Assembly (NCBI RefSeq): GCF_018760735.1
Contig: NZ_JAHHZN010000004.1
Location: forward strand, 186,001 to 250,000
Source: Hymenobacter piscis
Lineage (GTDB): Bacteria; Bacteroidota; Bacteroidia; Cytophagales; Hymenobacteraceae
Length of the DNA stretch: 64,000 nucleotides
Direction of reading: 5' to 3'
In this document: one piece after another, positions 16,577-24,999 of the stretch
How the letters are laid out: every line of letters begins with the position of its first letter
Position numbering within the stretch: position 1 is the first letter of the stretch
Program-made: the position numbers and the translations under genes
The notes under the pieces: model-generated
What the model was told of the DNA's origin: nothing
The model's database searches: none
Seen by the model: the letters and a program-made list of their open reading frames with translations, nothing else

Positions 16577-19000
16577 ATGTTCACCGCCGAAACTGCCGCC
16601 GACGTGCCGACCCGTGTAGCCTCCCTGACCAAAGACGATTTCCTGCGTGATTACCGCCTGGGCTGGGAAAGCCGACAGGCCTCGCTGGCGGGCCGCAAGG
16701 AAGTGTTCATGGGCAAGGCCAAGTTCGGCATCTTCGGCGACGGCAAGGAAGTGCCCCAGCTGGCTATGGCCCGCGCCTTCCGGGCCGGCGACTGGCGCGC
16801 CGGCTACTACCGCGACCAGACCTTCATGCTGGCCATCGGGGAGCTGACCCTGCAGCAGTACTTCGCCCAGCTCTACGCCCACCCCGACGTGGAGGCCGAG
16901 CCCGCCACCGCCGGCCGCGCCATGAACGGCCACTTCGGCACCCGCCACCTCGACGAGGACGGGCAGTTCAAAAACCTGGCGGACAGCAAGAACTCCTCGG
17001 CCGATATTTCGCCCACCGGCGGCCAGATGCCCCGCCTCGTGGGCCTGGCCTACGCCTCCAAGCTCTACCGCCAGAACCCCGAGCTGCACGAGCTGACCCA
17101 GTTCTCCACCAACGGCAACGAGGTGGCTTTCGGCACCATCGGCAACGCCAGCACTTCGGAGGGCATGTTTTTCGAGGCCATCAACGCGGCCGGCGTCCTC
17201 CAGATTCCGATGCTGGTCAGCGTCTGGGACGACCACTACGGCATTTCGGTGCCTGCCGAGTATCAGACAACCAAGCAGAATATCAGCGAGATTCTCAAGG
17301 GCTTCCAGCGCGAAGGCGAAGGCCAGGACGGCTTCGAGATTTACCGGGTGAAGGGGTGGGACTACGCCACTCTGGTGGACACCTACCAGCAGGCCGCCGA
17401 GGTCTGCCGCGCCCAGCACGTACCCGTGCTCATTCACGTGCAGGAAGTCACCCAGCCCCAGGGCCACAGCACCTCCGGCTCGCATGAGCGCTACAAGAGC
17501 AAGGACCGGCTGAGCTGGGAAGAGGAGCACGACTGCCTGCGCAAGATGCGCGAGTGGCTGCTCCAGGAAGGCCACGCCGCCGAGCACGAGCTGGACGCCA
17601 TCGAGAACGAGGCCAAGGAAACCGTGAAGGCCGCCCGCACTGCCGCCTGGGCCGAGTTCTTCACCCCCATCAAGCAGGAGCGCGACGAGGTGGTGGCCCT
17701 GCTCAACCAGCTGGTGGCCGAAACCGGCACCGAAAACACCCTGCACGAGCTGGTGGAGCCCCTGCAGCACAACCCCACGCCCATCCGCGCCGATCTGGTG
17801 CGTACCGTGCGCCGGGCCCTGCGCCAGGTGCGCGGCACCCGCAACTACACCCGCCGCGAGCTGCAGAACTGGCTGGAGCAGGCCCTGGCCGAAAACGCCG
17901 ACCGCTACAACTCCTACCTCTTCAGCCAGAGCGAGGAAGCCGCCCTCAACATCGAGGAAGTGGGCGTGGAATTCGCCGCCGACGCCGCCCAGGTGGACGG
18001 CCGCGAGGTGCTCCAGGCCTGCTTCACGGCCAACTTCGAGCGGGACCCGCGCATTTTCGCCATCGGCGAGGACGTGGGCCGCATCGGCGACGTGAACCAG
18101 GCCTTTGCCGGCCTCCAGGACAAGTTCGGGGAGCTGCGCGTGACCGATACCGGCATCCGGGAGTGCACCATCATCGGGCAGGGCATCGGGGCGGCCATGC
18201 GCGGCCTGCGCCCCATCACCGAAATCCAGTACCTCGACTACCTGCTCTACGCCATCCAGATTTTGAGCGACGACGTGGCCTGCCTGCAGTACCGCACCAA
18301 GGGCGGCCAGAAGGCGCCCCTCATCGTGCGCACCCGGGGCCACCGCCTGGAGGGCATCTGGCACTCGGGCTCGCCCATCCAGATGATTCTGGGCGCCATC
18401 CGGGGCATGCACCTGTGCGTCCCGCGCGACATGACCCAGGCGGCCGGCTTCTACAACACGCTGCTGCGCTCCGATGAGCCGGCCATCGTGATTGAGTGCC
18501 TCAACGGCTACCGCCTCAAAGAGAAGATGCCCCGCAACGTGGGCGAGTTCACCCTGCCCCTGGGCCAGCCCGAAACGCTCAGGAAAGGCGACGACCTGAC
18601 CATCGTGACCTACGGCTCCATGTGCCGCATCGTGCTCGAAGCCGCCCGCCAGCTGGCCGAAGTGGGCATTACGGTGGAAGTAATCGACGTGCAGACCCTG
18701 CTGCCCTTCGACGTGGACCACGTGATTGTGGACAGCATCCGGCGTACCAACCGCGTGCTCTTCGCCGACGAGGACGTACCCGGCGGCGCCACCGCCTACA
18801 TGATGCAGCAGGTGCTCGATGAGCAGCAGGCCTACCGCTTCCTCGACTCCCAGCCCCGCTGCCTCTCGGCCCAGGCCCACCGCCCGCCCTACGGCTCCGA
18901 CGGCGACTACTTCAGCAAGCCCAACGTGGAGGACGTCTTCGACGCCGTGTACGAAATCATGCAGGAAGCCTACCCCAAGCGGTTCCCGGCCATTTACTAG
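16577..19000 (+). CDS. 2-oxoacid dehydrogenase E1, fused alpha and beta subunits
   Basis: An 807-residue fusion of thiamine-diphosphate E1 alpha and beta subunits, as in branched-chain 2-oxoacid dehydrogenases of Bacteroidota; it decarboxylates 2-oxoacids and loads the acyl group onto E2 lipoyl. The alpha half has YYRDQTFM, NGHFGTRHL and STSEGMFFEA (ThDP/Mg region is less canonical), then QGHSTSGSHERYK. The beta half starts near residue 480 with IFAIGEDVGRIG, TIIGQGIGAAM, EIQYLDYLLYA and VEVIDVQTLLPFD. No E2 or E3 gene is adjacent. The ATG at 16577 was preferred to the one at 16532 because homology starts shortly after it. Confidence 0.9.
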   Translation: MFTAETAADVPTRVASLTKDDFLRDYRLGWESRQASLAGRKEVFMGKAKFGIFGDGKEVPQLAMARAFRAGDWRAGYYRDQTFMLAIGELTLQQYFAQLYAHPDVEAEPATAGRAMNGHFGTRHLDEDGQFKNLADSKNSSADISPTGGQMPRLVGLAYASKLYRQNPELHELTQFSTNGNEVAFGTIGNASTSEGMFFEAINAAGVLQIPMLVSVWDDHYGISVPAEYQTTKQNISEILKGFQREGEGQDGFEIYRVKGWDYATLVDTYQQAAEVCRAQHVPVLIHVQEVTQPQGHSTSGSHERYKSKDRLSWEEEHDCLRKMREWLLQEGHAAEHELDAIENEAKETVKAARTAAWAEFFTPIKQERDEVVALLNQLVAETGTENTLHELVEPLQHNPTPIRADLVRTVRRALRQVRGTRNYTRRELQNWLEQALAENADRYNSYLFSQSEEAALNIEEVGVEFAADAAQVDGREVLQACFTANFERDPRIFAIGEDVGRIGDVNQAFAGLQDKFGELRVTDTGIRECTIIGQGIGAAMRGLRPITEIQYLDYLLYAIQILSDDVACLQYRTKGGQKAPLIVRTRGHRLEGIWHSGSPIQMILGAIRGMHLCVPRDMTQAAGFYNTLLRSDEPAIVIECLNGYRLKEKMPRNVGEFTLPLGQPETLRKGDDLTIVTYGSMCRIVLEAARQLAEVGITVEVIDVQTLLPFDVDHVIVDSIRRTNRVLFADEDVPGGATAYMMQQVLDEQQAYRFLDSQPRCLSAQAHRPPYGSDGDYFSKPNVEDVFDAVYEIMQEAYPKRFPAIY

Positions 19001-19020
19001 CGCGGGGTCACTCACTAGAA

Positions 19021-19060
19021 AAAGGCCGGGCCGCTCCGTAAGGTGAGCGGCCCGGCCTTT
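19021..19060. terminator. Bidirectional terminator between E1 and a lipoprotein gene
   Basis: A perfect 16-base stem (19021-19036 with 19045-19060) and 8-base loop, with A-rich and T-rich edges, serves both convergent genes. Confidence 0.85.
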
Positions 19061-19082
19061 CTTTGAGGAGATGAAACCCAAG

Positions 19083-19634
19083 CTACTGAAGCGTGATGGG
19101 CGAGGTCAGCACTTCATTGCTTTCGTTCAGGTCACGGTCCTTGATTTTGATCTTGAACCGCACTACCGAGCCTCTGGGCAACACCGGCGGTGTAGCGGTA
19201 ACCACAACATTAAGGGTCAGGTCGCCCCGGATGGGGGCCGCTCGGTCGCCTTGTTCTGCCGGGGGCAGGTACGGAAACTGGCCGCTGTAGCCGGGGAAGA
19301 TGGGGGTAAAGTTGTAATCAATGAATGTGTTGCTGCCGTCGCGGATCTGCAGGGTGCAGATGTAATTGTAGCTGTTCGGGCTCTGGGGCGCATTGCCCGC
19401 CTGCCTAATCTCGTCCTCCTTCATGCCCAGGTTGCCGTCGCCGTCGCGGTAGCTGACCGTGATGCCCACGTTGTTCTCGATACCCCCCAAAGGGTTCGTG
19501 CGGGGCTGCTGGGTGATGCTCTTGAACTCAATTTCCGGGGTGTCCGGGTAATCGGGCGGGGAGATGCAGGCGGCGGCGCCCAGGCCCGTGAAAGCCAGCA
19601 GGGCAGCCAAGCGGAGCGTAGGAAGTGTGAGCAT
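19083..19634 (-). CDS. Hypothetical lipoprotein
   Basis: A 183-residue protein with lipobox GAAACIS near residue 20 and otherwise beta-rich sequence. VSYRDGDGNLGM and FKIKIKDRDLNESNEV look like acidic surface loops, possibly cation-binding. I do not recognise a functional family. It faces the E1 gene across a shared terminator and is transcribed away from the LuxE-like gene. Confidence 0.75.
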   Translation of the reverse strand: MLTLPTLRLAALLAFTGLGAAACISPPDYPDTPEIEFKSITQQPRTNPLGGIENNVGITVSYRDGDGNLGMKEDEIRQAGNAPQSPNSYNYICTLQIRDGSNTFIDYNFTPIFPGYSGQFPYLPPAEQGDRAAPIRGDLTLNVVVTATPPVLPRGSVVRFKIKIKDRDLNESNEVLTSPITLQ

Positions 19635-19751
19635 ACGAAATCAAGCTAAAATACGGCGAAAGAAAGCCCGGCAGGCAGGAAGGTACAACATCTGAACGAA
19701 CGAACCGCCGCCCGCATTGTTACTCCCTTTCGCTAACCCCAACCTCTGTCC

Positions 19752-20753
19752 ATGAGTTTCCGCGACGACTACCTGGCGCAACTCCCGCACCTGACGGCGG
19801 CCACGGCTCCGGCCGCCGCCCTGGCCCTGTTCCGCTACCAGGCCGAACACTGCGCGCCCTACGCCGCCTATCTGGCGGCCCTGGGCCGACTGCCGGAGCA
19901 GGTGCAACAGCTGGAAGACATTCCGTTTCTGCCCATTGAGTTCTTTAAAACCCACGCCGTCCGGACCGAAGAAGCCACCTGGGAGCCCCGGGAAACCTTC
20001 CTGAGCAGCGGCACCACCCGGCAGCAGCGCAGCCACCACTACGTGCGCGACCCGCAGCTCTACCGCCGCCACGCCCAGCGCATTTTCGAGCAGTACTACG
20101 GCCCGCTTTCGGGCTGGACGGTGCTGGCCCTGCTGCCATCCTACCTGGAACAGGGCGGCTCCTCGCTGGTCGCCATGGTGGAGCACTTCGCCCGCGAGTC
20201 GGGCCAGGGCCAGCCGGCCTTTTTCCTGCACGACCACGCCGCGCTGCTGGCCGCGCTGGCGGAGGCCAGGCAGAAGCCAGCGCGGAAAGTGCTACTGATC
20301 GGGGTGAGCTACGCCCTGCTGGACTTTGCCGCCGCCCACGCCGGCCGGCCCGAGCTGCTCGGTCTCACGGTGCTGGAAACCGGCGGCATGAAAGGCCGCC
20401 GCCGCGAGATGATCCGGGAGGAGCTGCACGCCGAGCTGCAATGCGCCTTCGGGCCGGCGGGTATTCATTCCGAGTATGGCATGACGGAAATGCTGGGCCA
20501 GGCCTACAGCTTCGGCGACGGCCGCTTCCACGCCCCGCCCCAGCTGCGGGTGCTGCTGCGCGACCCGTCCGACCCGTTCTCCGCGTCGGAAACCCGCCCC
20601 GCCGGCGCCCTCAACGTCATCGACCTGGCCAACATCGACAGCTGCGCCTTCCTCGAAACCAAGGACCTGGCCCGCCGCCATTCCGACGGTTCCTTCGAAG
20701 TGCTCGGCCGCCTGGATAACTCCGACGTGCGCGGCTGCAACCAGATGGTGTAG
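19752..20753 (+). CDS. LuxE-like acyl-protein synthetase / adenylate-forming protein
   Basis: A 333-residue protein related to LuxE and phenylacetate-CoA ligase (ANL superfamily). FLSSGTTRQQRS at about residues 76-87 is the AMP-binding P loop; VLETGGMKGRRREM and IHSEYGMTEMLGQAY resemble the adenylate-site motifs; LGRLDNSDVRGCNQMV closes the C-terminus. It probably activates a carboxylate with ATP, but the acceptor is unknown; no lux genes are present, so bioluminescence is not implied. It converges on the NtrC-type gene. Confidence 0.82.
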   Translation: MSFRDDYLAQLPHLTAATAPAAALALFRYQAEHCAPYAAYLAALGRLPEQVQQLEDIPFLPIEFFKTHAVRTEEATWEPRETFLSSGTTRQQRSHHYVRDPQLYRRHAQRIFEQYYGPLSGWTVLALLPSYLEQGGSSLVAMVEHFARESGQGQPAFFLHDHAALLAALAEARQKPARKVLLIGVSYALLDFAAAHAGRPELLGLTVLETGGMKGRRREMIREELHAELQCAFGPAGIHSEYGMTEMLGQAYSFGDGRFHAPPQLRVLLRDPSDPFSASETRPAGALNVIDLANIDSCAFLETKDLARRHSDGSFEVLGRLDNSDVRGCNQMV

Positions 20754-20802
20754 GGCTTTTTCTAAGTTCTAAGCTCTCCTGTCTAAGCTCTAAAAAAGCC
20801 CT
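20752..20802. terminator. Bidirectional terminator overlapping both stop codons
   Basis: AGGGCTTTTT (20752-20761) pairs with AAAAAGCCCT (20793-20802). The stems include parts of the TAG stops of the LuxE-like gene and the convergent NtrC-type gene. The loop has degenerate TAAGCTC units like the tandem repeat at 30461. Confidence 0.65.
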
Positions 20803-21979
20803 ATTTCCCCGCAAACGCCCTGGCGTCGGCTTCCGAAATGGTGGCGTCGCTCATAATCACGAGGCGTTCCACCACGTTGCGCAGCTCCCGGATGTTGCCG
20901 CGCCAGTCCAGTCCTTGCAGGTATTCCAGGGCCTTGTCGTCGATTTTCTTGGGCTTGTTGCCGTAGTCCTGGGCAATGTCCTTGAGGAACTTCTCGATGA
21001 GCAGGGGCACGTCGTCGCGGCGCTCATTGAGGGAGGGCACCTGAATCAGGATGACGGAGAGGCGGTGGTAGAGGTCTTCGCGGAAGTTTTTGTCGGCAAT
21101 TTCCTGGAGCAGGTCTTTGTTGGTGGCGGCCAGCACGCGCACGTTCACCGAAATTTCCTTCTCGCCGCCGACCCGGGTAATCTTGTTTTCCTGCAGGGCG
21201 CGCAGCACCTTGGCCTGGGCCGAGAGGCTCATGTCGCCGATTTCGTCCAGGAACAGGGTGCCGCCGTCGGCCTGCTCGAACTTGCCGATGCGCTGCTTCA
21301 CGGCCGAGGTGAACGAGCCCTTCTCGTGGCCGAACAGCTCCGACTCAATCAGCTCCGAGGGGATGGCGGCGCAGTTCACTTCCACCAGTGGGCCGTTGCT
21401 GCGGCCGCTGAGCTCGTGCAGCTGCCGGGCTACCATCTCCTTGCCCGCCCCGTTGGGACCGGTAATGAGCACCCGGGCATCGGTGGGGGCCACCTTCTCA
21501 ATGGTTTTGCGCACGGCCTGCAACCCGGCCGAGTCGCCAATCATTTCCGAGCTCTTGGCCAGCTTCTTCTTGAGCGTCTTGTTTTCCGAGCTGAGCTTGG
21601 TGGTTTCGGTGGCCAGCTGCACGTGGTCGAGGGCGTTGCGCACCGTTACGAGCAGGCGGTTGAGGTCCGGGGGCTTCTGGATGAAATCGTAGGCGCCCTT
21701 TTTGGTGGCCTCCACGGCCATTTCCACGTTGCCGTGGGCCGAGACCATAATAAAGGTGGAGTGGGGGGCCAGGATGCGGGCGCGCTCCAGCACTTCAAGG
21801 CCGTCCATCTTGGGCATTTTCACATCGCAGAGCACCACGTCGTACTTTTCCTGGATGAGCATATCGAGGCCGGTGGGGCCGTCCTCGGCCTGGTCAACCT
21901 GGTAGCTTTCGTATTCAAGAATTTCCTTCAGCGTGTGCCGAATGGCTTTTTCGTCGTCGATAATAAGCAGGCGGGGCAT
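20801..21979 (-). CDS. NtrC-type sigma-54 response regulator without a C-terminal HTH
   Basis: A 392-residue protein with receiver domain (D8, D9, phospho-acceptor D52) and AAA+ sigma-54 interaction domain. Walker A is GPNGAGKE, Walker B GGTLFLDEIGDM, and the arginine-finger region is REDLYHRLSV. The sigma-54 contact loop, normally GAFTGA, reads GSFTSA. The protein ends about 15 residues after NIRELRNVVERLVI, so there is no Fis-type DNA-binding domain. It may act from solution or depend on another protein for targeting. The ATG at 21979 opens directly on the receiver; the frame upstream to 22144 is not credible coding sequence. Confidence 0.88.
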   Translation of the reverse strand: MPRLLIIDDEKAIRHTLKEILEYESYQVDQAEDGPTGLDMLIQEKYDVVLCDVKMPKMDGLEVLERARILAPHSTFIMVSAHGNVEMAVEATKKGAYDFIQKPPDLNRLLVTVRNALDHVQLATETTKLSSENKTLKKKLAKSSEMIGDSAGLQAVRKTIEKVAPTDARVLITGPNGAGKEMVARQLHELSGRSNGPLVEVNCAAIPSELIESELFGHEKGSFTSAVKQRIGKFEQADGGTLFLDEIGDMSLSAQAKVLRALQENKITRVGGEKEISVNVRVLAATNKDLLQEIADKNFREDLYHRLSVILIQVPSLNERRDDVPLLIEKFLKDIAQDYGNKPKKIDDKALEYLQGLDWRGNIRELRNVVERLVIMSDATISEADARAFAGK

Positions 21980-22144
21980 AGTGCGGGAAAAGGTGTAGCG
22001 GCGAAAGTAACAAAATGCGGGGCGAAGCACTGCGGCGCCCCCTTCGGAAACGGTGCGGACCCCACAACGGTTTTGCCGGCCGCGTCGCAACGTCGCAACA
22101 AGCACCCGCCAAGGCAGGCAGAGGCCGGGCCCTGTTACGCCCAA

Positions 22145-22175
22145 CGGCCGCCGCAGCTAAATGCTACGGCGGCCG
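22145..22175 (-). terminator. Hairpin 3' of RNase P RNA
   Basis: CGGCCGCCGCAGC (22145-22157) pairs with GCTACGGCGGCCG (22163-22175) with one mismatch and a TAAAT loop. It lies just past the 3' end of rnpB. No T run follows, so termination may need another factor. Confidence 0.5.
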
Positions 22176-22186
22176 CGTGAGGGGAC

Positions 22187-22670
22187 GTGATGAGTCTGTA
22201 AGCCGGGTTTTGTCCGCCTGCCCGAAAGCACGCGGCCCCACCATTTATCTAGGCCAGTCGTTGCCGAAAGGCTCCATCAACCTACCCGCCAGCGCCGGAC
22301 GAGCCGCCCGGTGCCGCCCCCTGGAAGCGGGGCCGACGTGCTGGCTTATTTGGTCTTTCAACCCCTGAGGTTTACCCAGCCGGACTGGTCACCCAGCCGC
22401 TGGTGCGCTCTTACCGCACCTTTTCACCCTTACCCGGTTAGGGTCTTGGGGACTTAGGGTCTTGGGGACTTGGCTGTCGTTCAACAATCCAAGACCCTAA
22501 GCCCCCAAGACCCTAAGCCCCCAACGGGCGGTTATTTTCTGTGGCACTGGCTGTCCTGGTTCGCATTATACTAGCCAGTCCTTCCCGTTAGGAAGCAGGG
22601 TGCTCTGCGTTGCCCGGACTTTCCTCGTCGCAGTTCTTGCGTTCCGCGCCGCGGTGGGGCGACCCATCAC
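22187..22670 (-). ncRNA. rnpB: RNase P RNA with repeat-enlarged P12 arm
   Basis: The catalytic RNA of RNase P, which matures tRNA 5' ends. On the minus strand the universal core GAGGAAAGTCCGGGC (CR-I region, about 22610-22624), GGTAAGGGTGAAA and GCGGTAAGAGCGCACC, CCTAGATAAATGG, and ACAAAACCCGGCTTA appear in order. P1 forms between GTGATGGGTC (22661-22670) and GACTCATCAC (22187-22196), which fixes both ends. Length is about 484 nt against about 377 in E. coli; the excess is a TAGGGTCTTGGGG-family palindrome at 22438-22524 located where E. coli P12 lies. A TACCTTTG box ends six bases upstream. Confidence 0.95.
22438..22524. repeat. TAGGGTCTTGGGG-family palindrome inside rnpB
   Basis: Left units (22439-22473) are tandem TAGGGTCTTGGGGACT copies; right units (22490-22524) are complementary TCCAAGACCCTAAGCCCCC copies; the centre is GGCTGTCGTTCAACAA. 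The same unit flanks amn at 1467-1612. In the RNA it would form a long hairpin in place of P12. Confidence 0.85.
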
Positions 22671-22676
22671 TGCGGG

Positions 22677-22684
22677 CAAAGGTA
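22677..22684 (-). promoter_or_regulatory. -7 box TACCTTTG of rnpB
   Basis: Exact TAnnTTTG match on the minus strand, six bases before the P1 5' strand of RNase P RNA, which supports the predicted start of the transcript. Confidence 0.75.
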
Positions 22685-22721
22685 GGGGAAGTTTTGGGCA
22701 ACAGCTGCAAAAAATGGCTTT

Positions 22722-22882
22722 GAAAGCCCCAAAATGGCGGCATATCGGTAGAAAATACGCGCCATGCTATTTTAAGCCCCAATGGGGCGACACATCCCGT
22801 TCAACCCGTGGTGTCGCCCCACTGGGGCTTTATTATTCCTGAATAGGCTGATTGCTACCGATATGCAGCCCCGTTGGGGCTT
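22722..22882. repeat. Nested REP-like palindrome (GCCCC...GGGGC)
   Basis: Inner arms 22774-22793 and 22811-22830 (AAGCCCCAATGGGGCGACAC type) sit inside outer arms GCATATCGGTAG (22740-22751) and CTACCGATATGC (22855-22866). Further AAAGCCCC/GGGGCTT sequences lie outside these. It fills the gap between the rnpB promoter and the peptidase gene; no gene is present. Confidence 0.8.
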
Positions 22883-22906
22883 GCCTGAACGATTACACTT
22901 GAACGG

Positions 22907-24775
22907 TTATTTCCCCGTCCACACGTTGTCCTGGGGGTAGCTGTCGGGCACCAAAGTGGCGCCGAGTTTCAGCTGCTTCACGGCTTTGGTGGTGGCCACG
23001 GGCACCGTGACGGTGCGGGCGCCGGATTCCCAGACGGCGATGGTGCGGTGAAGTTTGGCGGTAGAGTTGTCGGCGTAGGTGATAGTCAGGTCCACGGGGA
23101 CGGGCTTGGTGCCTTTGGATTCCACGACCACGTCGTAGCCAGCCGCCGTTTGGGTAACCTGCTGAATGGCCAGGTCGGGGTAGCCGCCGTCGAAGAACCA
23201 GCGCCGCCAGAACCAGTTCAGGTTGCGGCCTGCGCCTTCGTTCATGGAGTTGAAGAAGTCGTAGGGCATGGGGTGCTTGCCGTTCCAGTTACGGATGTAG
23301 GTGTGCAGGGCCTTCGTGAACAGCTCGTCGCCCAGTAAGTCCTTCACGTAGAGGTAGCCCAGGCCGGGTTTGGGGTAGGAGTTGAGGAAGAAGGCCGTGC
23401 CCGTCTGCTGGGTGCTGAGCGTGACGATGGGCAGGTCCACCTCGGTGTCGGCGGCGGCGGCGTAGGGCGCAATGCCGTAGTTGTCGTCGAGCTTGGGGTC
23501 GATGATGCCCGAGATAATCCACTCTCCGATGGTAGCCCAGCCCTCATCCATCCAGCCGTACTTGGTTTCGTTGGTTCCCATGTAGAAGGGGAACATGGTG
23601 TGGAATATTTCGTGGTCGGTGAGGGTGATGGCGTCCTCGCGGGTGCTGGTGGGGTTGTCGTTCACCATCATCGGGTACTCCATCTGGTCGAGGCCGTCGA
23701 AGATGGTTTCGTGGGCGTAGGGGAAGGGCCACTTAGGGAAGGTGTAGCTCATGGCCTCCACCGTTTTGCGGGCGAACTGCACCACCTCCTCGTAATCCTT
23801 GTGCTTGGGGTTGTACACGGCATCCACGCGGGTGCGGCGCCGGGTGGCGGGGTCTACCACCACGGAGCTGGCTTGCCACACGTAGTGGTCGGTGGTGGCA
23901 AACACGAAGTCGGTGACATTCTTGGCCTCGAAGTGCCAGGTGTTGAGCGGGGTTTTCTGGGTGGTGATGGCGCGGGCCTTCACGTCGGCGGCCGAGATGA
24001 TGCTGGTGATGCCGTCCTTGGTTTCCGCCTCCCGCAGGCGCTGCACGAATTTTTTCTCCAGCACCTGGTCGGCGTTGGTCAGGTCGCCGGTGGCCCAGAC
24101 CACGAAGTGGCGGGGCACGGTCACATCGACCGAGAAATTGCAGAAGTCGTTGTAGAACTCCTGGGAGCCGAGGTAAGGGTGGCGGTTCCAGCCGTCGATG
24201 TCGTCGTAAACGGCCACCCGGGGGAAGAAGTAGGCCACGAAATCGGCCCCCGGCTCCACCTCGCCGGTGCGCATGTGGGAGCCGTTGTTGAGCGTGTAGG
24301 AGTAAGCCACCGTGATGGTCGCCGTCTGCCGGGCCGCCAGGGGCTGGGCCAGGGGCACCACCAGATTCGTGAAATCGGGCCGCAGCTCGTCCACCTTTAC
24401 CGCCTTCCCGTTCACTGCCAGCGACTCAATCTTCAGGCCCTCGCCCACGTCCTGGGGCTTCATTCCGGAAGCCCGGGGCGCGCCCTTCTGGTAGAGGTTG
24501 GGGTAGAGCTTGAACCAGAGCGAGGATAAGGCGTCGGGGCTCTGGTTGTGGTAGGCGATGGTGGCCGTGCCCGTCACCCGCCGCGTGGTCGGGTCGAAGT
24601 TGACTTTAATGGTATAATCGGCCGAGTTCTGCCAGTACTTGGGACCAGGCTGGCCACTTGCGGCGCGGGTGCCCTTGGTGTAAGTGGTCTGCAGGTTGCG
24701 CGGCACGGGCAGCGGCTGCTGGGCCAGGGCGGCAAAGGAGAGAAGGGAAGCGGCGAGGAGCGCAGGGAGCTTCAT
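22907..24775 (-). CDS. M1 family metallopeptidase
   Basis: A 622-residue secreted zinc aminopeptidase-like enzyme, signal peptide ending AALAQ. The zinc site HEIFH plus Glu 18 residues later (WMDEGWAT) matches HExxH-x18-E of M1. The upstream exopeptidase motif GAMEN is replaced by DQMEY, as in many Bacteroidota M1-like proteins. YSYTLNNGSHMRTGE and the later RNWNGKHPMPYDFF also fit the family. The start at 24775 gives the signal peptide; the in-frame extension to 24919 is encoded by the palindrome at 24843 and is spurious. Confidence 0.9.
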   Translation of the reverse strand: MKLPALLAASLLSFAALAQQPLPVPRNLQTTYTKGTRAASGQPGPKYWQNSADYTIKVNFDPTTRRVTGTATIAYHNQSPDALSSLWFKLYPNLYQKGAPRASGMKPQDVGEGLKIESLAVNGKAVKVDELRPDFTNLVVPLAQPLAARQTATITVAYSYTLNNGSHMRTGEVEPGADFVAYFFPRVAVYDDIDGWNRHPYLGSQEFYNDFCNFSVDVTVPRHFVVWATGDLTNADQVLEKKFVQRLREAETKDGITSIISAADVKARAITTQKTPLNTWHFEAKNVTDFVFATTDHYVWQASSVVVDPATRRRTRVDAVYNPKHKDYEEVVQFARKTVEAMSYTFPKWPFPYAHETIFDGLDQMEYPMMVNDNPTSTREDAITLTDHEIFHTMFPFYMGTNETKYGWMDEGWATIGEWIISGIIDPKLDDNYGIAPYAAAADTEVDLPIVTLSTQQTGTAFFLNSYPKPGLGYLYVKDLLGDELFTKALHTYIRNWNGKHPMPYDFFNSMNEGAGRNLNWFWRRWFFDGGYPDLAIQQVTQTAAGYDVVVESKGTKPVPVDLTITYADNSTAKLHRTIAVWESGARTVTVPVATTKAVKQLKLGATLVPDSYPQDNVWTGK

Positions 24776-24842
24776 TGGGGAGTTAGAAAGTTTGGAAGTG
24801 GAAAGGTAGAAAGTTGGAGAGGATGAAGACGTAAAAAAAAGC

Positions 24843-24946
24843 CTGTCATCCTGAGCGGCGCGAAGGACCTTATCACGCTGGAACGGCAATCGTAAGTACG
24901 ATGCGTTTTCACGTGACAAGGTCCTTCGCGCCGCTCAGGATGACAG
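24843..24946. repeat. Palindromic element, GTCATCCTGAGC family
   Basis: Arms of about 34 bases begin CTGTCATCCTGAGCGGCGCG and differ at one position. The centre includes CGCTGGAACGGCAATCG. It lies upstream of the M1 peptidase gene. Confidence 0.9.
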
Positions 24947-24953
24947 AACATTA

Positions 24954-24990
24954 ATCCAAGCCCCTGAGACCCTAAGCCCCCAGGACCCTC
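24954..24990. repeat. Half element of the TAGGGTCTTGGGG family
   Basis: CCAAGCCCCTGAGACCCTAAG and CCCCCAGGACCCTC resemble the right arm of the elements at 1467 and 22438; no complementary left arm is present. Confidence 0.6.
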
Positions 24991-24999
24991 AACTCCGAC

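Noticed and set aside
16445..19081. 878-codon open frame antisense to the E1 gene, and similar long frames at 27660-30320 (minus) and 13119-15344 (plus)
   Set aside because: They lie opposite clear enzymes with conserved motifs, have low-complexity Gly/Val/His/Leu composition, and follow from GC-rich third positions in the real genes.
21980..22144. 55-residue N-terminal extension of the NtrC-type regulator
   Set aside because: The receiver domain starts exactly at the ATG at 21979, and the extension has no recognisable sequence.
24776..24919. N-terminal extension of the M1 peptidase frame
   Set aside because: The sequence (ending before MKLPALL) is translated from the palindrome at 24843; the ATG at 24775 gives a normal signal peptide. 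The same reasoning removed the extension of the ABC1 kinase (59549-59629).
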